Source of the DNA: Trueperaceae bacterium
GTDB taxonomy: Bacteria; Deinococcota; Deinococci; Deinococcales; Trueperaceae
Reading direction: 5' to 3'
Assembly (NCBI GenBank): GCA_003567075.1
Contig: PXAU01000065.1
Span: 1 to 16,557, forward strand
Length of the DNA: 16,557 nt
The position numbers were made by a program, and so were the translations under genes. This document shows positions 8,302 through 14,841 of this stretch, in pieces (position 1 is the first letter of the stretch; every line of letters starts with the position of its first letter). The notes beneath the pieces were generated by a model. The model did not search any database. It saw nothing but the letters and a program-made list of their open reading frames with translations, and was not told the DNA's origin.

Positions 8302-9859
8302 TTACGACGTCATCACCGTAGGAGCCGGGCACAACGCCTTGATCGCGAGCGCGTACCTGGCGCAAGCCGGCTACCGCGTGGGCGTGTTCGAGCGCCGCGA
8401 CGTCATCGGCGGCGCGGTCAGCACGGTCGAGCAGGTGCCCGGTTATCGCTTCGACCTGGGCGGATCGGCGCACATCCTGATCCGGCTCACGCCGGTGGTC
8501 GAAGAGCTTGGCCTATCGCGCTTCGGGCTGGAGTACCTCGAGTGCGACCCGCTCTTCTTCGCGCCCTACCCGGACGGCGACCACCTCTTCATCCATCGCT
8601 CCGAGGAGCGCACGGTGGCCGAACTGGAGGCGAAGTTCCCGGGCGAGGGCGAGGCCTACGCCCGCTTCCTGGCCGACTGGCGTCCGTTCGCGCGGACCGT
8701 GCGCGACCTCTTCTTGCAGACGCCCGACCCGCTCACGTTGGGACGGACCGCTATGTTCGGGAAGATGGCGAAGGACTGGCGTCGCGCGCTGCCCAGCATC
8801 CTCGCGCCGTACGGCGAACTCGTCGACCAGTACTTCCGCGAGGAGAAGGTCAAGGCCCCGCTGGTGTGGATGGCGGCCCAATCGGGGCCGCCGCCGAGCG
8901 AGCCGATGACCTCGCCCTTCCTGCTCTGGCACCCGCTGTACCACGAGGGCGGCATGGCTAGGCCACGCGGCGGGTCGGGCATGCTCACGCAGGCGTTGGC
9001 GCAGCACGTGCGCGCCCACGGCGGTGAGGTGCACGCGGGCGCCCCCGTCGAGGCGATCACGGTCGAGGGCGAGCGCGCCACCGGCGTGCGGGTGGCGGGG
9101 CAGACTTACCGCGCTCGCGCTGTGCTGAGCGGCGCGCACGCGCTCGAGACCTTCACCAGGCTGCTGCCGGAAGCGCATCGGCCCCCCGCGGCGCGTCGAC
9201 TGCGCGTCGGCAACGGCTTCGGCGCCGTGCTGCGCCTCGCCCTGGAGCGACCGGTGCGCTACGCCGCCCATCCCGGCGACGAAGCGCGGGTGGCGCTGCA
9301 ACTGGTGGCGCGCGACCGCGCCCAGGTCACGGCCGCGTACGGTGACTACCTGGCTGGGCGCCCGGCGCAGGACCCGCCGATCGTGGCGATGACGTTCTCG
9401 GCCGTCGACGACACGCTGGCCCCGCCCGGCGGCGAAGTGCTGTGGTTGTGGGCCCAGTACTACCCCTACCAGCTGGCGCCGCGTCGAAGCTGGGACGAGA
9501 TCGCCGACGAGGTGGCGGCGTCGATCCTCGACGCGTTCGAACCCTACGCGCCCGGCACGAAGGCGTCGGTGGTGGGCTCGCTGTTCCAGCACCCGCTCTG
9601 GCTCGAGCGCGAGTTAGGGCTCTACCGTGGCAACGTCATGCATCTCGAGATGACGCTCGATCAGATGTTCACGCTGAGGCCGTTCCTCGGCGCCTCCAGC
9701 TACCGCGCGCCGCTGCGCGGCCTGTACCTCACCGGTGCCAGCACGCACCCTGGTGGCGGCATCATGGGCGCCTCGGGCCGCAACGCGGCGCGCGTCCTCC
9801 TTCGCGACCTGAGCTCGCGGCCGCTCTTCGGGCTGCGGCTGCCTGGGGCGCGCGCGTGA
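8294..9859 (+). CDS. crtO: CrtO-type carotene ketolase (FAD-dependent)
   Basis: The 521-residue protein belongs to the phytoene-desaturase-like flavoprotein superfamily. Residues 5-40 hold the FAD-binding fold start (GAGHNALIASAYLAQ, then VFERRDVIGG). Residues 481-500 hold the C-terminal FAD motif (GASTHPGGGIMGASGRNAAR). Its start (MPDYDV.. GAGHNAL), the WMAAQSGPPPSEP segment, FLLWHPLYHEGG, and the GNVMHLEM region closely recall, from memory, the Deinococcus radiodurans CrtO ketolase (DR_0093). It is therefore more likely a 4-ketolase of beta-rings than a phytoene desaturase. In Deinococcus this enzyme oxidises C-4 of the single beta-ring of monocyclic carotenoids. The GTG start overlaps crtB by 8 nt and its TGA overlaps the GTG of the next gene (GTGA). 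A desaturase or another carotenoid oxidase is the main alternative. Confidence 0.8.
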   Translation: MPDYDVITVGAGHNALIASAYLAQAGYRVGVFERRDVIGGAVSTVEQVPGYRFDLGGSAHILIRLTPVVEELGLSRFGLEYLECDPLFFAPYPDGDHLFIHRSEERTVAELEAKFPGEGEAYARFLADWRPFARTVRDLFLQTPDPLTLGRTAMFGKMAKDWRRALPSILAPYGELVDQYFREEKVKAPLVWMAAQSGPPPSEPMTSPFLLWHPLYHEGGMARPRGGSGMLTQALAQHVRAHGGEVHAGAPVEAITVEGERATGVRVAGQTYRARAVLSGAHALETFTRLLPEAHRPPAARRLRVGNGFGAVLRLALERPVRYAAHPGDEARVALQLVARDRAQVTAAYGDYLAGRPAQDPPIVAMTFSAVDDTLAPPGGEVLWLWAQYYPYQLAPRRSWDEIADEVAASILDAFEPYAPGTKASVVGSLFQHPLWLERELGLYRGNVMHLEMTLDQMFTLRPFLGASSYRAPLRGLYLTGASTHPGGGIMGASGRNAARVLLRDLSSRPLFGLRLPGARA

Positions 9860-11496
9860 GCGCCCCAAGCAGCGCGGGGGTGGCGCCGCGCGAGAGCGGC
9901 CCGACGCTGCCGCCGTGGAGCTGGGCCGTGCCCATCATCCTGGCGCTGGCGGGCAGCCTGGCGTGGTCGAGCGAGATGACCTACGCCCAGTTCCACCTGA
10001 CCTTCACGCTCCCGTGGCTGGCCCTGCTCGGCTACGCCGCCTGGCGTGCGCCGCGCCTCGGGCGCCGCCTTGCGGGCGACATGGGCCGCGGCGACCGCTT
10101 CGCCTGGTGGGCGCTGGCCGCGCACGTGCTGATCGCGTTCGTCTACACCACGCCCTGGGACAACTACCTCGTCTACCGCGAGGTGTGGGGGTACCCGCCC
10201 GGTCGCGTGCTGGCCACCATCGGCTACGTCCCTATCGAGGAGTACGCCTTCTTCGTGATCCAGACGCTCGGCACCGGCCTGGCGCTGTTCGCGTTGGCAC
10301 GCGTCATGGGACGGCAGGACCATGTCGACCCAGGCGCGGCCGGCAGGCGGGTGCGCACGGTCGGGGCGCTGCTGCTCCTCGGTGGCGCCGCCGGCGGCGT
10401 GTTGGCCATGACCACCGACGCCGGCACCTACTTCGGCCTGATCACCGCCTGGGCGCTCCCCGTCCTCGCGTTGCAGTGGGGCTTCGGCGGCGACCTCCTG
10501 CTGCGGCGTTGGCGCCTGGTGGCGGCCGGCGTGACGCTACCGACGCTCTACCTGTGGGTCGCCGACCGCCTCGCCATCGGTTGGTCGATCTGGTGGATCA
10601 GCCCCGAGTACACGATCGGCTGGCGGCCGCTCGGTCTGCCGTTCGAGGAAGCCCTCTTCTTCCTCGTGACCAACATGCTGATCGTCTTCGGCCTGGTGCT
10701 GGCGCTGCATCCCGCCTCGATGGCGCGGCTGCTGCGGCTGGTCGACGCCGCCCGCCGCGCCCCGTGGCGGCCGCTGCTGCTGCTGTGGGCGCTGTCGATG
10801 ATCCCCACGCCGCTCGCACCGGACTTCTTCGCCGCCTTCGCCTACGTCTCCACGGGGCTGCTGGCGCTGGCGATCCTGGCCTACGCCTGGTTTCGCTATG
10901 GCCGCGTGGCGCTGGCGCTGTTCGTGCTGGCGTTCACCTTCGGCGTGCTGATCGAGTGGTTGGGCGAGACCACGGGCGTGCCCTTCGGCCGCTACACCTA
11001 CACCGCCCCGGGGCCGTCGGTGCTGGGTGTGCCGCTGCTGGTGCCGCTGGGGTGGTGGGCCTTCGCCATGATCGCGATCGCCGTCGCGCCGCGCGGCCGC
11101 GCCCTGGCGGTGGCGCCGTTGGCGCTGGTGGCGTGGGACCTGGGTCTCGACCCGCTCATGGTCGACCAGGGCTTCTGGGTCTTCGCCGCTGACGCCGCGT
11201 ACTACGGCGTACCGCTCACGAACTTCCTCGGCTGGTGGCTGGCCGGCATCGTGCTGGTGGCGCTGCTGCTCCGCGTCGAGCCGCGCCTGGCCGATGACCA
11301 GTCGATCGACTTGCGCTTCGTGTTCCTGACCCAGGCGTTCTTGGTGGGCGTCGGCCTGGTGGTCTTCGGGCTCCCATGGGCTGCCCTGGTGTCGGTGCTG
11401 GCGATGCTGGCGGTGGCGTCGACGTGGCGCTGGTTGCCACCGCGCCAGGCGTCACCGCGCAAGGCGTCGCCGCGCCAGGCGTCGCCGCCCGGATGA
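9856..11496 (+). CDS. Lycopene cyclase (CrtYc-CrtYd type) fused to CruF carotenoid 1,2-hydratase
   Basis: This 546-residue, highly hydrophobic membrane protein has three recognisable parts. Residues about 20-150 form a first lycopene-cyclase domain (TTPWDNYLVYREVWGY with PWDN at 100-103, then GYVPIEEYAFFVIQ). Residues about 165-290 form a second (LYLWVADRLAIGWSIWWI at 231-248, then GLPFEEALFFLVTNMLIV). Together these equal the heterodimeric CrtYc/CrtYd cyclase of actinobacteria and its fused haloarchaeal form. Residues about 300-530 match CruF, the 1',2'-hydratase acting on psi-ends (IEWLGETTGVPFGRYTY at 366-382, VAWDLGLDPLMVDQGFW at 425-441, YYGVPLTNFLGWW at 449-461). The frame is open upstream to 9442, but there it lies out of frame over crtO. 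The GTG at 9856, overlapping the crtO stop as GTGA, is the better start. One polypeptide would thus close one end to a beta-ring and hydrate the other. The C-terminus ends in a short RQASP/RKASP repeat. Confidence 0.85.
   Translation: MSAPSSAGVAPRESGPTLPPWSWAVPIILALAGSLAWSSEMTYAQFHLTFTLPWLALLGYAAWRAPRLGRRLAGDMGRGDRFAWWALAAHVLIAFVYTTPWDNYLVYREVWGYPPGRVLATIGYVPIEEYAFFVIQTLGTGLALFALARVMGRQDHVDPGAAGRRVRTVGALLLLGGAAGGVLAMTTDAGTYFGLITAWALPVLALQWGFGGDLLLRRWRLVAAGVTLPTLYLWVADRLAIGWSIWWISPEYTIGWRPLGLPFEEALFFLVTNMLIVFGLVLALHPASMARLLRLVDAARRAPWRPLLLLWALSMIPTPLAPDFFAAFAYVSTGLLALAILAYAWFRYGRVALALFVLAFTFGVLIEWLGETTGVPFGRYTYTAPGPSVLGVPLLVPLGWWAFAMIAIAVAPRGRALAVAPLALVAWDLGLDPLMVDQGFWVFAADAAYYGVPLTNFLGWWLAGIVLVALLLRVEPRLADDQSIDLRFVFLTQAFLVGVGLVVFGLPWAALVSVLAMLAVASTWRWLPPRQASPRKASPRQASPPG
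11440..11484 (+). repeat. Three tandem 15-bp repeats at the fusion gene's 3' end
   Basis: Three near-identical 15-bp units (CCGCGCCAGGCGTCA and two variants differing at one or two bases) occupy 11440-11454, 11455-11469 and 11470-11484. They encode PRQAS, PRKAS and PRQAS, and a partial fourth unit follows. The unit length keeps the frame, so copy number can change without breaking the gene. The tail is likely cytoplasmic or periplasmic and basic. Confidence 0.85.
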
Positions 11497-12209
11497 GTAG
11501 CGCCCGCCCGTACGGCCCCGCATGGTGGCGCGCACGGGCACTGGCGCGCGTCGAGCAAGGCATCGCCTGGTACCTGCCGCATGCCGTGCGGCGGGCGTTG
11601 CGACGTGACCTGGCCGGCATATGGGGTCGTGAGCCCGCGGCGTCAGCGGCGGGTGGCGCGGTCGTGGTCGTGAACCATCACAGCTGGTGGGACGGCTATC
11701 TGGCCTGGCTCGTCGCCGCGCGCGCGCAGCGGCCGTTCGCCGTGCTCGTCGACGACGCGACGCTCGAGCGCTACCCGTTCTTCCGCCGGGTCGGGGCGGT
11801 GGGCGTTGGCGACCTGCGCGCCGCCGTGCGCCGAGCGACTGCGGGCGCCTGGCTGTTCGTTTTCCCCGAGGGCCGCTTGGGCCCCGCTCACGAGCTCGGG
11901 CCGTTCGCGCCCGGCGCCGACGCGATCGCCCGCATGGCGGGCGTGCCGGTCCAGCCGATGGCCTGGCGCGTGGTGATGCGGGGCCAGCAGTACCCCGAGG
12001 TGTACCTGCGGCGCGGTCCGGCGCTGCCCGCCGGCGCGGGGCCCGATGCGCAGCGCCGCGCGGTCGCGGCGCTGATCGAGGCGCTCGACCGCGATCTCGT
12101 CGACGCGACCGACGCCGAGGCGCCCGTACCGGGCTACGCGCTGCTCTACGGCGGCCGTCGCTCCAGCCAGGAGCGCGTGGCGCGCTGGCGCAGGTGGTGG
12201 GGCGCGTGA
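11493..12209 (+). CDS. PlsC-like acyltransferase in carotenoid operon
   Basis: The 238-residue protein has the core motifs of the lysophosphatidic-acid-type acyltransferase superfamily. The catalytic HX4D is NHHSWWD with H62 and D67. The substrate-binding motif II is VFPEGRLGP with E126 and G127, where many members have FPEGT. A third motif region is VPVQPMAWRV (151-160). There is no clear transmembrane helix, so it probably sits at the membrane surface. The family normally acylates lysophospholipids. Within this operon, directly before a glycosyltransferase, a more likely acceptor is the sugar of a carotenoid glycoside, giving a glycosyl ester. This role is inferred. The ATG at 11493 overlaps the preceding stop as ATGA, and the upstream part of the open frame (from 11376) overlaps the fusion gene out of frame. 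The 3' end overlaps the next gene as GTGA. Confidence 0.78.
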   Translation: MSSARPYGPAWWRARALARVEQGIAWYLPHAVRRALRRDLAGIWGREPAASAAGGAVVVVNHHSWWDGYLAWLVAARAQRPFAVLVDDATLERYPFFRRVGAVGVGDLRAAVRRATAGAWLFVFPEGRLGPAHELGPFAPGADAIARMAGVPVQPMAWRVVMRGQQYPEVYLRRGPALPAGAGPDAQRRAVAALIEALDRDLVDATDAEAPVPGYALLYGGRRSSQERVARWRRWWGA

Positions 12210-13318
12210 GCGCGCACCTCGTCGGGGTGGCGCTGGACCTGGCCTGGTGGGCCGCCGCCGCGCTCGTCGGCGTGGGCTGGCTGGTCGCGCTCGTGAACGC
12301 CGTCGCCTTCCCCAGCCTGGCTCGCGTCGGCCGCGCCGGCCCGGAGCGGCTGCCGAGCGCCTCGCTGCTGGTCCCCGCCCGGAACGAGCGAGCGACGCTG
12401 CCGAGCACGCTGCCCTCGTGGCTGGCGCAGGACGCCCTCGAGGTGGTGGTGCTCGACGACGGTTCCAGCGACGGCACCGGCGCCTACCTCGAGGATCTTG
12501 CGGCAGCCGAGCCGCGTCTGCGGGTGTTGCATGGGGCAGCGTTGCCAGCGGGCTGGTCGGGCAAGAACTGGGCCTGCGCGCAGCTGGCGCAGGCAGCACG
12601 CGGCGAGCTGCTCGTCTTCACCGACGCCGACGTGGCCTGGTCGCCAGGGGCGCTGGCGGCGGTGCGCGCCGGGATCGCCCGGGAAGGCGCCGACCTGCTC
12701 ACCTGCTGGCCGCGCCAGCGCTGCCTGACGCTGGGCGAGCGGCTGCTGGTACCGCTGGTCGACATGCTGCTCTTGACGACGCTGCCGGCACCGCTCGCGC
12801 GGCTGCGGTGGCCGCCCAGCGCCACCGGCGCCAACGGTCAGCTGATGGCCTGGAGCCGCGAGGCCTACGAGCGCTTCGGCGGCCACGCCGCTGTGCGCGC
12901 CGAGGTGCTCGAGGACGTGCGCTCGGCGCAACGGTTGAAGCGCCAGGGCGGGCGCGTCGTCCTCACCCTCGGCCGCGAGCTGGTGAGCACGCGCATGTAC
13001 GCGGGCTACCGCGCCGCCGTCGACGGGTTCGGCAAGAACGTCCTGGCGGCCGCCGGCTCGCCGGCGGCGCTGCTGGCGGTGTGGTTGCTCAACCTGCTGA
13101 CGTACAGCGCCGCCTGGCCGCTGGCGCTGCTCGAGCCGCGCTGGCTGCCGGTGGCCGTCGCCGGCGTCGGTCTGCGCGCTCTCACCAACGCCGTCGCCGG
13201 GAGGCCGGCGCTCGAGGCGCTGCTGCAGCCCTTGGGACCGTTGGCGCTCGGGCCGGTGGTGATGCGCGCGCTGCGTTGGCGTGGCGGGTACGAGTGGCGC
13301 GGGCGGCGCTACGCATGA
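12206..13318 (+). CDS. Family 2 glycosyltransferase, probable carotenoid glycosyltransferase
   Basis: The 370-residue protein carries GT2 (GT-A fold) signatures. They are SLLVPARNE (53-61), VVLDDGSSDGT with D84-D85, AGWSGKNWACAQ (115-126), the metal-binding FTDAD with D140 and D142, and the catalytic-base region LEDVRSAQRLKR with E236-D237. A hydrophobic helix at about 8-37 and hydrophobic stretches between about 275 and 345 point to a membrane protein with a cytoplasmic catalytic domain. The WSGK.WAC element is shared, as I recall, by lipid and isoprenoid-acting GT2 enzymes such as staphylococcal CrtQ and hopanoid-associated HpnB-like proteins. In this operon it likely adds a sugar to the 1'-hydroxyl made by the CruF domain, playing the part of CruC. 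Sugar donor and exact acceptor are unknown. The GTG at 12206 overlaps the previous stop (GTGA), and the last bases overlap the next ATG (ATGA). Confidence 0.78.
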   Translation: MSAHLVGVALDLAWWAAAALVGVGWLVALVNAVAFPSLARVGRAGPERLPSASLLVPARNERATLPSTLPSWLAQDALEVVVLDDGSSDGTGAYLEDLAAAEPRLRVLHGAALPAGWSGKNWACAQLAQAARGELLVFTDADVAWSPGALAAVRAGIAREGADLLTCWPRQRCLTLGERLLVPLVDMLLLTTLPAPLARLRWPPSATGANGQLMAWSREAYERFGGHAAVRAEVLEDVRSAQRLKRQGGRVVLTLGRELVSTRMYAGYRAAVDGFGKNVLAAAGSPAALLAVWLLNLLTYSAAWPLALLEPRWLPVAVAGVGLRALTNAVAGRPALEALLQPLGPLALGPVVMRALRWRGGYEWRGRRYA

Positions 13319-14790
13319 GCGCCGCGCGTGCCCACGGATCGGACGGTGCGCGGCCGCGCGTGGCGGTCCTCGGCGGCGGCGTCGCCGGGCTGGCGGCAGC
13401 GCTGCGCTTGGCGGCGTCTGGGGCGCGCGTCACGCTGATCGAGCGCGAAGCGCGCCTCGGTGGCAAGGCGGGCGAGTGGCGCGAGGCAGGCTTCCGTTTC
13501 GACACCGGGCCCAGCGTGCTCACCCTGCCCCATGTGGTGCGGGAGACCTTCGCTGAGGTGGGTCTGGAGTGCCCGGTGGCGTTCCGTCCCGCGGCGCCGC
13601 TGTGTCGCTACGTGTACCCTGACGGCCGCGTCTGGGACGTCTACCGCGAGCTCGAGCCGACGCTGGCGGGGCTGGCTGCCGATGAGGCCGAGGCGTACCT
13701 GCGCGCGCTTCGCAAGGCGAGAGAGTTGTACGAGGCGGCCGCGCCGGTCTTCGTGCATGGCCCTCCGCCCGGCCTGCCCCAGCTGGCGGCCTACGGCCTG
13801 CGCCACGGGCTGGCGGCTGCCCCGGGCCGTTCGTTGCCCGCGCTGCTGCGCGCCCTGGGCGCCGACAGCCCGCTCCTGCGACCCTTCTTCCTGCGCTTCG
13901 CCACCTACGTGGGCGCCGACCCGCGCCGTGCGCCGGCTGTGCTCCACAACGTGGCCTGGGCCGAGTTGGGGCTGGGCGTGCATCATCCTGTGGGCGGCAT
14001 GTACGCGCTGGTGCGCGGGCTCGAGGCGGCGCTGGCGCGCTTCGGGGTGGAGGTGCGCCTGGAGACGACCGTCGAGCGCCTGGCGCAGCGCGGCGGCGCC
14101 GTGCGCGAGGTCGTCACCGACGCTGGTGTGCTGCCTTGCGACGCGGTCGTGGCGGCGGTGGATCGCGACCGGGTGCTGGGCTGGTTAGGGCGTCGGCCAC
14201 GTCCGCGGCCGCCGAGCCTGTCCGGGCTGGTGCTCCTGGCCGGTCTGGGGCAGCGCGATCAGCGCCTGGCGCACCACACCATCGTGTTTCCCGAGCGCTA
14301 CGGCGAGGAGTTCGACGCGATCGCCGCCGGCCGGCATCCGCACGACCCGACCCTGTACCTGAACGTCACCGTCCACAGCGATCCGGCGGATGCGCCCGAG
14401 GGTGGCGAGAACCGCTTCGTGATGGCCAACGCCCCGGCCTTGCCGCGCCAGGGCGACGACGCGGTGGCGCGCGAAGCGCGCGAGCGCGAGGGCCGCGAGG
14501 CCGTCATGGCCACCCTGGCGCGGCGCGGCTTCGACTGGCCCGCCTCGGCGCTCGTCACGAGCCGCTGGCTCGGCCCTGCCGCCTTCGCCCGCTTCGGTGA
14601 CCGCGGCCGCCTGTACGGGGCGGCGCCGCACGGTCTGCTGGGCGCGCTGCGCCCGGGCCAGCGCCTGCGCGGCGTCCGCGGCCTGGCGCTCGCCGGCGGC
14701 ACCGTGCATCCCGGCGGCGGCGTCCCGCTTGCGCTGCTGTCGGGCCGCGAGGCGGCCGAGTTGCTGGCGGCGGAGGTGGGGCTGGGGTGA
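13315..14790 (+). CDS. crtD: CrtI/CrtD-family carotenoid desaturase, likely 3',4'-desaturase
   Basis: The 491-residue flavoprotein starts with an FAD-binding fold (VAVLGGGVAGLAAALRLA, GGGVAG at 20-25, then LIEREARLGGKAG). The early substrate region is FRFDTGPSVLTLP (61-73). The family's C-terminal signature GGTVHPGGGVPLALLSG lies at 461-477. The start differs from the GSGFGGLALGIRLQ type I recall for Deinococcus CrtI and looks closer to CrtD-type hydroxycarotenoid 3,4-desaturases. The operon also contains CruF, whose 1'-hydroxy product is the usual CrtD substrate. Hence CrtD is preferred, but phytoene desaturase (CrtI) remains a serious alternative because no other crtI is present here. The ATG at 13315 overlaps the preceding stop (ATGA). 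A longer frame open from 12247 runs out of frame over the glycosyltransferase gene and is not a fusion. It is the last gene of the operon. Confidence 0.72.
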   Translation: MSAARAHGSDGARPRVAVLGGGVAGLAAALRLAASGARVTLIEREARLGGKAGEWREAGFRFDTGPSVLTLPHVVRETFAEVGLECPVAFRPAAPLCRYVYPDGRVWDVYRELEPTLAGLAADEAEAYLRALRKARELYEAAAPVFVHGPPPGLPQLAAYGLRHGLAAAPGRSLPALLRALGADSPLLRPFFLRFATYVGADPRRAPAVLHNVAWAELGLGVHHPVGGMYALVRGLEAALARFGVEVRLETTVERLAQRGGAVREVVTDAGVLPCDAVVAAVDRDRVLGWLGRRPRPRPPSLSGLVLLAGLGQRDQRLAHHTIVFPERYGEEFDAIAAGRHPHDPTLYLNVTVHSDPADAPEGGENRFVMANAPALPRQGDDAVAREAREREGREAVMATLARRGFDWPASALVTSRWLGPAAFARFGDRGRLYGAAPHGLLGALRPGQRLRGVRGLALAGGTVHPGGGVPLALLSGREAAELLAAEVGLG

Positions 14791-14791
14791 A

Positions 14792-14820
14792 GCGTGCGCT
14801 GGTGCGCCGAACGCGCACGC
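14792..14820. promoter_or_regulatory. 8-bp perfect inverted repeat after crtD: terminator or operator
   Basis: GCGTGCGC (14792-14799) and GCGCACGC (14813-14820) form a perfect stem with a 13-nt loop. It starts right after the crtD stop and ends 10 bp before the TAGACT box of the next gene. No T-run follows, so an intrinsic terminator of the classic type is not supported. It could be a weak terminator or stabiliser of the operon mRNA, or an operator over the -35 region of the adenosyltransferase promoter. Confidence 0.4.
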
Positions 14821-14830
14821 GCCGTGAGGC

Positions 14831-14836
14831 TAGACT
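14831..14836 (+). promoter_or_regulatory. Putative -10 box (TAGACT) of the adenosyltransferase gene
   Basis: TAGACT ends 5 nt before the ATG at 14842. It selects this ATG over the upstream in-frame codon at 14794 and suggests that the gene is transcribed separately from the carotenoid operon as a leaderless message. Confidence 0.5.
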
Positions 14837-14841
14837 GCCGC

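Noticed and set aside
8513..9592. A 359-codon minus-strand frame opposite crtO
   Set aside because: It is His/Arg-rich with no motif and fully antisense to a gene with clear signatures.
9442..9855. An upstream extension of the cyclase-CruF frame
   Set aside because: It is the shadow of the end of crtO, without family similarity. The GTG at 9856 is coupled to the crtO stop.
11376..11492. A longer N-terminus for the acyltransferase
   Set aside because: The extension overlaps the CruF domain out of frame and is Gly/Val/Ala-rich. The ATGA junction at 11493 is the natural start.
12247..14790. An 847-codon plus-strand frame that could look like a fusion of an N-terminal domain with the desaturase
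   Set aside because: The part before 13315 is the out-of-frame shadow of the GT2 gene, with an arginine/alanine-rich nonsense composition. The ATG at 13315 overlaps the GT2 stop in the same way as the other operon junctions.
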